A DNA stretch of 64,000 nucleotides from Thermophagus sp052400625 (GTDB taxonomy: Bacteria; Bacteroidota; Bacteroidia; Bacteroidales; Marinilabiliaceae). This document shows, piece by piece, positions 1-6,943 of this stretch. The notes beneath the pieces were generated by a model. The model saw only the letters and a list, made by a program, of their open reading frames with translations, was not told the DNA's origin and made no database searches. Within the stretch, counting starts at the first letter, position 1. Each line of letters begins with the position of its first letter. The stretch is from assembly GCA_052400625.1 (NCBI GenBank), contig JBQTGH010000006.1. One strand, 5' to 3'. The position numbers and the translations under genes are program-made.

Positions 1-654
1 AAGCTTGCCATGAGGATCACCGATAGTGATCAGTTGAAGGCTGTACTGAACACAGTAGATGAAATGGGGATCACCCATAAAGGTAAATTTCTGGATGATG
101 TTCGTCAGATAGATGATGTGGCAAAATTTGATGGTGGATTGGTGGAGGCATGGAAGAAAATGGATAACTTAGGTGCTGATGATGCTTTAAGGCAGAATAC
201 AGGGGCTTTGGAAGCGTTGGCAAAGCCAAAAGGTTCTCGGCCTGACCCAAGTGAGTACCTTGATGCAGATTACATTGAAAACCATCTAAGTAAGTTTGAG
301 GGAGGAGGCTCTAGGCTTGTGGCTAAATCAGATTTTGAGACTTATGGTGTTGGAAAGCCAGATGCAGGAAAAACAGAGTTTGTATTTCCAAATACCGAAA
401 TGGATGAGATTCTTAGTTTACCAGTTGCTGAGCAGGCTAAAATATTAGGTGTGCCAGTAGAGCAGTTGCAAAATGGATCTTTAGTAAGAATTGATTTTAA
501 GCCAACGAATAAAATAGATATGCCTTCTGGTAATGAATTTGGAGCAAATACAGAATGGATACCGGGAGGAAAGACTTCTGGAGGAATAAATGAGGCTGTC
601 ATTAAGACAGATGGCATGCAGTTAGATATTGATTATACAGTAACAGACTTGTAA
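1..654 (+). CDS. C-terminal part of a polymorphic-toxin-like protein (5' end outside window)
   Basis: The frame is open from base 1 with no upstream stop, so the ATG at 10 may be internal and the gene probably begins outside the window. About 217 residues are visible. There is no signal peptide, membrane segment or repeat. The last ~120 residues are rich in Gly, Lys and Asp and form a compact block (GGGSRLVAKSDFETYG, then KTEFVFPNTEMDE, LVRIDFKP and WIPGGKTSGGINEA). Such a block, followed one base after the stop by a small acidic-basic protein, is the usual layout of a secreted polymorphic toxin tip and its immunity gene. I do not recognise the toxin fold or catalytic residues. The toxin call rests on layout and is an inference. 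The surrounding IS debris and toxin-antitoxin genes fit an accessory region. Confidence 0.5.
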   Translation, partial: KLAMRITDSDQLKAVLNTVDEMGITHKGKFLDDVRQIDDVAKFDGGLVEAWKKMDNLGADDALRQNTGALEALAKPKGSRPDPSEYLDADYIENHLSKFEGGGSRLVAKSDFETYGVGKPDAGKTEFVFPNTEMDEILSLPVAEQAKILGVPVEQLQNGSLVRIDFKPTNKIDMPSGNEFGANTEWIPGGKTSGGINEAVIKTDGMQLDIDYTVTDL

Positions 655-655
655 A

Positions 656-895
656 ATGAAAGTATTGAACGAATTAGCAAGAAGCAATTGGGATTTTATT
701 CTCTATGAAACTGACGAGGGATTTATCATGAACGTAGTATTTCATGTTAGCGCTGTAGATTTCTCAAGAAGTTTTAGGATTAGTGAAGAAGAGGCGAAAC
801 AAGGTATTGAACAATTAAAACAATTTTCAGAACGGATAAGAAATAATTATGAATCCTTTAAAGATCGGGAGATTACACCAGTTGTAAGAAAATAA
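656..895 (+). CDS. Small putative immunity protein to the preceding toxin domain
   Basis: A 79-residue protein whose ATG lies one base after the stop of the toxin-like gene, so the two are almost certainly co-translated. It has no signal peptide or membrane helix, consistent with a cytosolic protein that binds and neutralises an effector. The sequence runs NWDFILYETDEG, FHVSAVDFSRSF, then a charged helix (EEEAKQGIEQLKQFSERIRNNYESF). I have seen similar short proteins downstream of Bacteroidota polymorphic toxins but cannot give a family name. The immunity role is inferred from position and size only. Confidence 0.5.
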   Translation: MKVLNELARSNWDFILYETDEGFIMNVVFHVSAVDFSRSFRISEEEAKQGIEQLKQFSERIRNNYESFKDREITPVVRK

Positions 896-997
896 GGATT
901 ATGAATAATCAAATAAAACCTCCATAAAAAGAAAATTTCACAAATAAGTATGAATAACAAATTGGCTGTTTGAACGTTATTAAACCCGAAAAATGCA

Positions 998-1473
998 TTA
1001 GAACTTCGTCGTGAGAATTAAAAGATCCACTTTTGATAGTTTGTTAAGTTCTTTCATGTAAGTGCCATCCACTTTAGAGAGTTTAAAGCGCTTAAATAAT
1101 CGTGAAGTAATAGCATAATACACTCTATATTCCATCATACAAGCATGGTGTCCTATAGCCTGGGCCAGATAGCTTTTCCCAACGCCGGAGGGCCCTGTGA
1201 AAATCAGGTTTTCATTTCTTTTAATAAAGTCAAGAGACAAAGTCTTTGAAACATGTTTTTATCCCATTTTCTGCCTGCTTGATAATTTACATCACCGATG
1301 GATGCTTTTTGGCGAAAACCGGCTTGCTTAAGTAATCGCTGTATTTTCTTGTTTTGTCTGTCTTCCCATTCATGATCGGTAAGCAATGCCAGATATTCAT
1401 CGGGGGTTACATCCGTCAACTGATTGTTCTTTATTTGCTGCAGGTGCCAATCGGTCATTGCGTTAATCCGCAT
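998..1473 (-). pseudogene. Broken IstB (IS21-family helper ATPase)
   Basis: Two overlapping reading frames together resemble the N-terminal half of IstB, the AAA+ helper of IS21 transposases. The first (1473 to 1204) has the usual IstB start with QNKKIQRLLKQAGFRQKAS and GRKWDKNMFQRL. A frameshift near 1235-1240 moves the match to a second frame (1240 to 998) with the Walker A segment FTGPSGVGKSYLAQAIG. The gene ends prematurely at the Walker B position, where VDLLIL is followed by TTKF and a stop instead of the acidic residues, so the C-terminal half is missing. No istA is found upstream. This is a dead remnant, unable to make an active ATPase. Confidence 0.85.
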
Positions 1474-1529
1474 TTTCCTGAGTTTTTACGATTGTCTGAT
1501 CTTTTTTGGGGGGGGTTGACCCTTCGGTG

Positions 1530-1644
1530 ATTACTATCACATGGTGTCTATCATTACTATCACATGGTGTCTATCATTATAATCACATGGTGTCCATCAT
1601 TATAATCACATGGTCTTGGTGATTACTATCACATGGTATCCATC
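1530..1644. repeat. Tandem array A: five 23-bp units
   Basis: Five consecutive units of exactly 23 bp, without indels, share the core ATCACATGG. The units begin at 1530, 1553, 1576, 1599 and 1622. The first and fifth are preceded by GTG and so form the dyad GTGAT-TACT-ATCAC. The array sits upstream of the istB remnant. It could be what is left of the repeated transposase-binding sites found at IS21 ends, or a member of the same 22/23-bp array class seen at 3100, 3293 and 52734. It does not encode protein. Confidence 0.85.
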
Positions 1645-1807
1645 ATTAAAACTGTCACAAGACCTCCGAAATAGGTGAGACATTTTGAACCGGGATAGCC
1701 TCATGGCTGGGTGTAATAATTAGAAGTACAGGGAGGTAAGAAGCCGATAATTTGGAGGACTTGCAGAAAGAGTTGGAGAAATATCATCCGTTAAAATAAA
1801 AAAAACT
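1645..1807. other. Gene-free stretch between array A and higBA
   Basis: Together with array A this makes about 375 bases without an intact gene. The only coding-like trace is a 19-codon stretch on the plus strand (1740-1799) that begins after a TAA, reads LEDLQKELEKYHPLK near its end and stops. It could be the C-terminal end of a lost transposon protein, but this is too short to assign. Confidence 0.4.
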
Positions 1808-1842
1808 AAAGTTACCAAATAGGGTAACTTTTGCTATCTTTG
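1808..1842 (+). promoter_or_regulatory. higBA promoter with operator palindrome, near-leaderless start
   Basis: A perfect inverted repeat AAAGTTACC / GGTAACTTT (1808-1816 and 1823-1831, 6-nt spacer) lies directly upstream of TATCTTTG (1835-1842), a perfect match to the Bacteroidota -7 box TAnnTTTG. The higB ATG (1849) is only 6 nt beyond the box, so transcription should start at or next to the start codon. The palindrome fills the space between the -33 and -7 elements and is the obvious site for autorepression by HigA. Confidence 0.7.
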
Positions 1843-1848
1843 TGAAGT

Positions 1849-2160
1849 ATGAGAATAATAAAAGAATCAACATTAATCGAGTATTGCAAGCAAAGCAAAT
1901 ATCAACAGGCTGAAGATTCTGTAAAGGCTTGGATTTACGAGGTTAGGTTCTCAACATGGAACAGTGCAAATGAACTAAAAGCGAAATATGGCAATGCTAG
2001 TATTATAAGTTCAAAACGAGTAGTGTTCAATATTAAGGGCAATGATTATCGCCTGATTGTTGATGTAGAATATCAGTTAAAGATAGTCTTTGTTGTTTGG
2101 TTTGGAACTCATAAGGAATACGATAAAATAGACGCAAAAACAGTAAGTTATGAAAACTAA
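1849..2160 (+). CDS. higB: HigB-family toxin (mRNA interferase)
   Basis: A 103-residue protein matching the HigB_toxin family, which cleaves mRNA in association with the ribosome. Visible family features are the N-terminal RIIKESTLIEYC, the central ISSKRVVFNIKGNDYRLIV with its basic residues, and the C-terminal VVWFGTHKEYDKIDAKTV, close to the usual HigB ending. Length is typical (about 100 residues). It is the first gene of a two-gene operon, its last 11 bases overlap the antitoxin start, and it is preceded by an operator-promoter with almost no leader. Toxin-first order is characteristic of hig loci. Confidence 0.9.
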   Translation: MRIIKESTLIEYCKQSKYQQAEDSVKAWIYEVRFSTWNSANELKAKYGNASIISSKRVVFNIKGNDYRLIVDVEYQLKIVFVVWFGTHKEYDKIDAKTVSYEN

Positions 2161-2614
2161 AATATTAAAAACAGAGCAAGAATACAATGAAGCTTGTGAA
2201 CGCATTTACACTTTGATAAACAGCAATGAAAATGCGATAGAACCTAATAGTCCGGAAGGTGAAGAAATGGAGCTTTTATCTTTACTTGTAGAAAAATACG
2301 AGCAAGAACATTATCCGGTAGAAGCACCAAACCCAATAGAAGCCATCAAGTTTAGAATGGAACAAATGAATTTAAAACAAACTGATGTAGCTCCATTATT
2401 TGGAGGAAAAACCAGAGTGTCAGAAGTTTTACATGGGAAACGGCCATTGACTTTAAAAATGATAACTCTTTTAAATAGATATTTGGGGATACCTTTAGAG
2501 TCCTTAGTTACAGGAAATAAAGAAGTAAAACTCGAACCGGAGAAAAGAGAGAAACTTTTAAGAATAGAATCTATTAAAAAATATTTTTCAGAACACAAAG
2601 CAGCAATGATGTAA
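2150..2614 (+). CDS. higA: HigA-family antitoxin with XRE helix-turn-helix
   Basis: A 154-residue antitoxin overlapping higB by 11 bases, a layout that couples its translation to the toxin. The N-terminal ~55 residues are acidic and helical (KTEQEYNEACERIYTLI, EGEEMELLSLLVEKYE), the usual toxin-neutralising part. Residues ~60-120 hold an XRE-type HTH (IEAIKFRMEQMNLKQTDVAPLFG, then TRVSEVLHGKRPLTLKMI). By analogy with other HigA proteins it should bind HigB and repress the operon through the palindrome at 1808-1831. Confidence 0.9.
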   Translation: MKTKILKTEQEYNEACERIYTLINSNENAIEPNSPEGEEMELLSLLVEKYEQEHYPVEAPNPIEAIKFRMEQMNLKQTDVAPLFGGKTRVSEVLHGKRPLTLKMITLLNRYLGIPLESLVTGNKEVKLEPEKREKLLRIESIKKYFSEHKAAMM

Positions 2615-3099
2615 CGGGAATGTAAATTTACCCCTGTCCGATATAATTTTCGTAACTCAAAATAATTCATATTTTATTTCAATTAATTAGCAGGTCTTCA
2701 ACACAGTTGGTCACTTAATTCAGGAAATACAAACCAGGAACTCCAAATCCTATGTCTCATCTTTTTTTGCTGCCTCCACAGTGGAGGTCATCTCATTACG
2801 CTCAATTTTACAAACAACAGTATAAGAGGTATGTCAACGCTTTGCCAGTTCTCTTTGTGAAAGGCTTTTTGCTGCCCGGAAAAGAAACAATGGATTTGAA
2901 AACCTAAAAACAAATCCAAAGGAAGAGATAGGGGTATAGCCGGCAGAAAAGCCGATGAGTTGTAATTCTTGGCTAAGTGAAAAGAACCGGAATTTATACA
3001 GGATTACCAATCGCGCGATTAGGACGTTGGGGTTTAAAAATTCACAATGATGATGAGATAACTTATGCGAAATGCTTTCAATCCTTAAGCAAGAACTTT
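2615..3099. other. Gene-free stretch before array B
   Basis: About 485 bases with no convincing gene. A 15-bp palindrome CCTCCACAGTGGAGG is at 2773-2787. A minus-strand frame covering 2834-3145 has no family resemblance and runs into the repeat array, so it is not called. Confidence 0.4.
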
Positions 3100-3231
3100 G
3101 GAAGCCGCTTTCACGATTTTCGAAAGCGGCTTTTAAGGTTTTCAAACGCGGCTTTCAAGAATTTTGGAAGCGGCTTTCAAGAATTTTGGAAGCGGCTTTC
3201 GAGAATATTGGAAGCCCCTTCCCGGGATATT
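3100..3231. repeat. Tandem array B: six 22-bp units
   Basis: Six units of exactly 22 bp start at 3100, 3122, 3144, 3166, 3188 and 3210. Each carries the near-dyad GGAAGC-G-GCTTTC followed by about nine bases of A/T-rich spacer (consensus AAGAATTTT). The last unit has drifted (GGAAGCCCCTTCC), and a still weaker copy may follow to about 3253. The open frames across it on both strands only reflect the absence of stop codons in the repeat. Confidence 0.85.
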
Positions 3232-3292
3232 GGCAACCCCTGTCGGTCTGGATCGACAAAGGCAGCCTAAGGCGATTATTGTACCGATATCC

Positions 3293-3660
3293 GGTATAAC
3301 CTTATCCCGACATTTGGTATAAGCTTATCCCAACACCTGGTATAACCTTATCCCAACACCTGGTATAACCTTATCCCAACATCTGGTATAACCTTATCCC
3401 AACATCCGGTATAAGCTTATCCCAACATCCGGTATAAGCTTATCCTAACATCCGGTATAAGCTTATCCCGACACCTGGGATAACCTTATCCCAACACCTG
3501 GTATAAGCTTATCCCAACATCCGGTATAAGCTTATCCTAACATCCGGTATAAGCTTATCCCAACACCTGGTATAAGCTTATCCCAACACCTGGGATAACC
3601 TTATCCCGAAATCTGGTATAACCTTATCCCGACATTCGGTATAAGTTTATCCCAACACTT
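3293..3660. repeat. Tandem array C: sixteen 23-bp units with 16-bp dyad core
   Basis: Sixteen units of exactly 23 bp without a single insertion or deletion (first at 3293, last ends 3660). Each unit is a 16-bp near-palindrome, GGTATAAGCTTATCCC or GGTATAACCTTATCCC, followed by a 7-bp spacer of a few types (AACACCT, AACATCC, GACATTT). Two units (3477, 3592) have GGG in place of GGT, which makes the dyad more symmetric. The G/C variants at the dyad centre and the spacer types recur in non-adjacent units, which points to duplication of multi-unit blocks. It lies 61 bp after array B. There are no unique spacers, so it is not CRISPR. Confidence 0.95.
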
Positions 3661-3907
3661 AATTGGAGGTAAAACGCGGAGGCGCAATGCAGAAAAGGGG
3701 GTAGGGGTGGTTTTTTTAATCGAAGTTGAAATAAAAAGTCAAGATTTTAAAGAGTTAGATCGTAATAGAGTGTAAAAATGGGCTATGCATGACTGCGGAT
3801 CTTCACTGCCATTGACAAAATCATTGTTTTAGGAAAAGAAAAAATGTCTTTGGCTCGTTGCCCGCTAAAGGGGAAGTTTGCGTAACACGTTGTCCGGCGA
3901 TGGCACC

Positions 3908-4357
3908 TTATTTCGGGGTTTTTTCCGATGCTGCTCTTAATTCCTTCAGGCTTTTCTTCATTCCTTTTTTAAGGTCCTTTGTGAACCATTTCTTCATCAA
4001 TGAGGGCAAGAAGCCTTGAAGACTCTCTTCCACCCTGACCAGGGTGCCATTGTCTCTTGGTTCAAGGTACCAATTATGAATGGCCGATGCTCCTATGGTC
4101 TTTCCGGTCCATCCCAGCATTTGACCGGGAACAACAGTATGAAGGCGAGACGTAAACCGAACCCCGCCTGCCTTCCATCTAAAAATGGTATTTTCGGCCA
4201 AGGGTCCCTCCATCCGGGCGTGGGTGACGGACGATTGCCAATTGGGCCAGTCGTTAATGGCGCTTAATACTTCCCAAACTTTTTCCGGGGAAGCCTTGAT
4301 AAATATTTGCCGCCATTCTGAAACCGGAGCATTTTCGTTAATGGATATTTGCATCAC
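3908..4357 (-). CDS. SRPBCC-family (START-like) protein
   Basis: A 149-residue protein of the SRPBCC superfamily, small helix-grip domains that bind hydrophobic ligands. Visible hallmarks are the N-terminal IFIKASPEKVWEVLSAINDWPNW, the mid-domain GVRFTSRLHTVVPGQMLGWTG, and the C-terminal helix with VRVEESLQGFLPSLMKKWFTKDLKKGMKKSLKELR. Length suits a single domain. There is no signal peptide. The start is the second of two Met codons or the first (MMQ); the choice changes one residue. It stands alone between repeat array C and IS debris. The ligand is unknown. Confidence 0.85.
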   Translation of the reverse strand: MMQISINENAPVSEWRQIFIKASPEKVWEVLSAINDWPNWQSSVTHARMEGPLAENTIFRWKAGGVRFTSRLHTVVPGQMLGWTGKTIGASAIHNWYLEPRDNGTLVRVEESLQGFLPSLMKKWFTKDLKKGMKKSLKELRAASEKTPK

Positions 4358-4663
4358 GATATTCCTTTATAGGTTATTATGCTGATATTTTAACCCTTAT
4401 TCAAATGACAAATAAAAAAATAATTTGAGACATTACGTCCATATTTCAGTTTTATTTGCGGATTTTTTCCTTGTCTCATTTGCAAAACTACATAATCGGG
4501 CGTATGGTAAACCATTTGGAGATAATTTTGTTTTCTGCCTTTGTTTGAAGAAGGACGCAATTTTCAGAGAATTTTCCGAGGCGCTGCAATGTTCAGGACG
4601 AAATCTACAAAACTTCCCCGGACACTACACGCCTTAAAAAGAAATCGGGGAAAGTCCTTATAA
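4358..4663. other. Gene-free stretch between the SRPBCC gene and IS3 remnant
   Basis: About 300 bases holding only the likely promoter side of the minus-strand SRPBCC gene and short open frames on both strands with no recognisable protein features. Nothing further is seen. Confidence 0.4.
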
Positions 4664-4890
4664 ATGGCGTCAAAGATAAAGAGGCATGGATGCTTTATGT
4701 GCAGATGCATAGAAAACGGCAGAAAAGTAAAGACCATTAACATCAAGGATGAAAAGAACCGGGAGGCCTTGTATATAAAGCCGGATAATTCAATCAAGGC
4801 CTCAAAGCATGTGTGTGTTGAACCATTTGATAAAATCGGAGTAAGCCACAAAGGATATACATGGACAACGGTCCTGAATTTATATCATAG
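4664..4890 (+). pseudogene. IS3-family transposase (OrfB) remnant
   Basis: The frame carries a degraded piece of the integrase core of IS3-type OrfB: ENGRKVKTINIKDEKNREAL, equivalent to the usual NGRKFRTFNVIDDFNREAL, followed by YIKPDNSIKAS. After a frameshift near 4858 the catalytic-region motif MDNGPEFIS appears at 4861-4887 and is cut by a TAG at 4888. Both ends of the transposase and the first orf are missing, and no terminal inverted repeats were found. It is therefore a short inactive fragment of an old insertion. Confidence 0.75.
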
Positions 4891-5019
4891 GTATTGAAAG
4901 AATGAAGTGAAGTCAACGCGAATGAGTAGCTGAGTCCTCTATGCCATTTTTCAATCGTTTGGTCTTTTTTATAAAGAACAAAACTCTTTCATTTTCAATA
5001 CTAATTATAGGCCATGCAC

Positions 5020-5055
5020 AAAGAAAAAAGCCTGTAAGTGGTGACTTACAAGCTT
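5020..5055 (-). terminator. Rho-independent terminator of tRNA-Ser
   Basis: Read on the minus strand, a stem AAGC-x-TGTAAGT paired with ACTTACA-x-GCTT (5028-5039 with 5044-5055, 4-nt loop) is followed by a run of U (complement of the A-run at 5023-5029). It lies 25 bases downstream of the tRNA. Confidence 0.8.
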
Positions 5056-5080
5056 CTATTTCTAACTGTTTTTTTATGAG

Positions 5081-5165
5081 CGGAGAGAGAGGGATTCGAA
5101 CCCCCGGACCCGTGAAGGTCAACGGTTTTCAAGACCGCCGCATTCGACCACTCTGCCATCTCTCC
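5081..5165 (-). tRNA. tRNA-Ser (anticodon UGA)
   Basis: Read on the minus strand, the acceptor GGAGAGA pairs with TCTCTCC and is followed by discriminator G. The anticodon loop is CTTGAAA, giving anticodon TGA (serine, UCA codons). A long variable arm of the class II type and the T-loop GGTTCGAATCC are present. Length is 85 nt and CCA is not encoded. A terminator follows at 5055-5020. Confidence 0.97.
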
Positions 5166-5321
5166 TAAACGATAAAACTATAAAAATACTTTGCGATATT
5201 CTGAAACCGTGTGTTTCTCTGTCAAAGCGGTTGCAAAATTAGGTGTTTTATCGAAATCTCAAAACGTTTTGCAGAAAAATATTATCAATAAAATCTCTTT
5301 TTTGGTTATTGTTGTTGTTTT

Positions 5322-6731
5322 TCAGAGTGTTGATTTTTTAGAAAATTGCTCATTTAATTCTTTGGCCATGGTGACTCCTTGGCGTATTCTGTCGGCCATT
5401 CCTATTCCGTCGCGGAGGTTTCCTCCAACCAATAAGCCCGGGAAATGACGCTGAATGGTATTCACCACTTCCAGTCGATCGCCGGTGGAGAGACCATATT
5501 GAGGGATGGCATGATGGTGGCGGAAAATGCGTAACAGATCGGGTTGGCATTCCGGAACCAACAGCATCTTTTTGAGTTCCGGCAAAACAATGTTTCGGAT
5601 TTCTTCGTCGGATCGATCCACCACCTCCTGATTTCTTACTCCTCCCAGAAAAATGGATAGCATGGCACCCCCCTTAGGGGCTCTCTCTTTCAGAAAAGAA
5701 GAAAGGAAAAGAACGCCGAGGATATCTCGATGTTCCTTAAAAGGTACCAATCCCCCGAAGGCTTTGAGGGGGATCCCTCGCCACTCCTTGTATCCTACAG
5801 CGACCTGAACGACGCGTGCATAAATCAGATTGTTAATTTTTTGTTTTTCGTCGTCTCTCAGAAAAGGGAGGATAGAGGGCACTTCGTGGGCGCCAGTGGT
5901 GGTGATTACGGCATCGCTTTCAATGGTTTTGGCTTCTCCCAGTTGGTTGTAGCGTATAATATATCGGCCATTAATGGGGCATACCCTAAGGTTTAAACAT
6001 TCCAGATGAATTTCATCTTTTGAAAATTTATGGGTAAGAGCCTTAATCAATTGATCCAGCCCTCCCGACATGGAAAACATTTCACGTGTCGCTTTTTTAT
6101 GATAATGGTAAAGGTCGGGATTTTCTTTTTTTTGCCTTTTTAATTCCATTTGTTTTTTAATGCTTCCCTTAATGAAGCTCCCGTATTTTTGTTCCAGGTT
6201 GTAGAGTTTTGGGAGCGCATATCGGGTGACCAAAAGGGAGGGATCACCGGCATATATACCCAGTATAAAAGGGTCAACGGCATAGTCGAGGAAGGATTTT
6301 CCCAGGCGGCGTTTCACCATTCGGTCAAGCGTCTCATTGGGATCCTTTCCCGGTCTACGGAACGGTTCGGCCAGAAGGCGAAATTTATCCTTCCAGGAAA
6401 AAAGAGGCGTGGAAACGCCATCTTTGAGTCCGGAAGGAAGGTCGTGCCATCGACCGTTTTTCCAGATCAGCCTTCTTTTGGCTTCCTCATTGGCCGGTTC
6501 AACCGTTATCTCAGGCACTAGCTCTTCGAATAGTTCGGCCACTTCGGGATGCGATATAACGCCGGTATTGGGGCCGCTTTCAAATACAAACCCCTTTTCC
6601 CGGTGGGTATGAATAGCCCCTCCTGTTCTTGGACTTCTTTCAAGGATGGTCACTTCCCATCCCGATTTTTTTAGATTCCATGCTGTGGTGAGGCCGGTAA
6701 GTCCGGCTCCTATGATGACTGCTCGTTTCAT
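5322..6731 (-). CDS. hemG: Protoporphyrinogen/coproporphyrinogen oxidase (HemY-type FAD enzyme)
   Basis: A 469-residue flavoprotein that oxidises the porphyrinogen ring late in heme synthesis. The N-terminal dinucleotide-binding motif AVIIGAGLTGLTTAWNL (residues 4-20) and TILERSPRTGGAI mark the FAD-dependent amine-oxidase-like family. GFVFESGPNTG, the central SGGLDQLI and the C-terminal LVGGNLRDGIGMADRIRQG are typical of the protoporphyrinogen oxidase branch (also called hemY or pgoX). Length fits. It is followed on the same strand by the tRNA and preceded by hemN, so two late heme steps sit together. Its ATG is the last part of a ~110-bp repeated leader (6726-6836) shared with two other genes. 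The name follows the TIGR00562 family convention and does not mean the E. coli flavodoxin-like HemG. Confidence 0.92.
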   Translation of the reverse strand: MKRAVIIGAGLTGLTTAWNLKKSGWEVTILERSPRTGGAIHTHREKGFVFESGPNTGVISHPEVAELFEELVPEITVEPANEEAKRRLIWKNGRWHDLPSGLKDGVSTPLFSWKDKFRLLAEPFRRPGKDPNETLDRMVKRRLGKSFLDYAVDPFILGIYAGDPSLLVTRYALPKLYNLEQKYGSFIKGSIKKQMELKRQKKENPDLYHYHKKATREMFSMSGGLDQLIKALTHKFSKDEIHLECLNLRVCPINGRYIIRYNQLGEAKTIESDAVITTTGAHEVPSILPFLRDDEKQKINNLIYARVVQVAVGYKEWRGIPLKAFGGLVPFKEHRDILGVLFLSSFLKERAPKGGAMLSIFLGGVRNQEVVDRSDEEIRNIVLPELKKMLLVPECQPDLLRIFRHHHAIPQYGLSTGDRLEVVNTIQRHFPGLLVGGNLRDGIGMADRIRQGVTMAKELNEQFSKKSTL

Positions 6732-6836
6732 CAGTATAAAAATTGGTTACTCCATTGGTCTGATGGAACTCGCATGACCATTAGTTTATACACCTTCTTA
6801 TTGTGACAAACTTAGTTGTTCATGCTCGTTTCAATC
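6726..6836 (-). repeat. Dispersed leader element, copy 1 (abuts hemG start codon)
   Basis: Read on the minus strand, this ~110-bp block contains the left arm GAAACGAGCATGA, TTTGTCACAATAAG, the right arm GTCATGCGAGTTCCATC, the core AGACCAAT and the end TTTTTATACTGATGAAA, whose ATG is the hemG start. It matches copy 2 (29914-30023) nearly base for base over the last 50 bp. The left arm and the right arm are inverted repeats of each other, giving a possible stem with a ~45-nt loop. Confidence 0.85.
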
Positions 6837-6943
6837 GTGTAAAATTAATTTAAATTATTGGTCGAAAGGAATTTACATGGCTGTGTATTAATGGGGTCTT
6901 TAGTTGGGTGAAATCTATCCATGCATAAATCCTACTTTCAATT

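Noticed and set aside
2834..3145. 103-residue minus-strand frame before array B
   Set aside because: It has no family resemblance and its start lies inside the repeat array. It could be a decayed gene but cannot be supported.
2977..3299. Open frames across array B (97 and 75 residues)
   Set aside because: They only exist because the 22-bp repeat lacks stop codons. The products are low-complexity repeats with no start signals.
3100..3660. Arrays B and C as a CRISPR locus
   Set aside because: Units are contiguous and 22-23 bp long, with no unique spacers between conserved repeats and no cas genes nearby.
3293..3660. Array C as plasmid iterons or a replication origin
   Set aside because: No replication initiator gene or DnaA-box cluster is nearby, and the window is full of chromosomal housekeeping genes. 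The length similarity to iterons is not enough.
5322..5550. hemG as the E. coli-type HemG flavodoxin
   Set aside because: The protein is a 469-residue FAD-dependent HemY-type enzyme. The symbol only follows the family convention.
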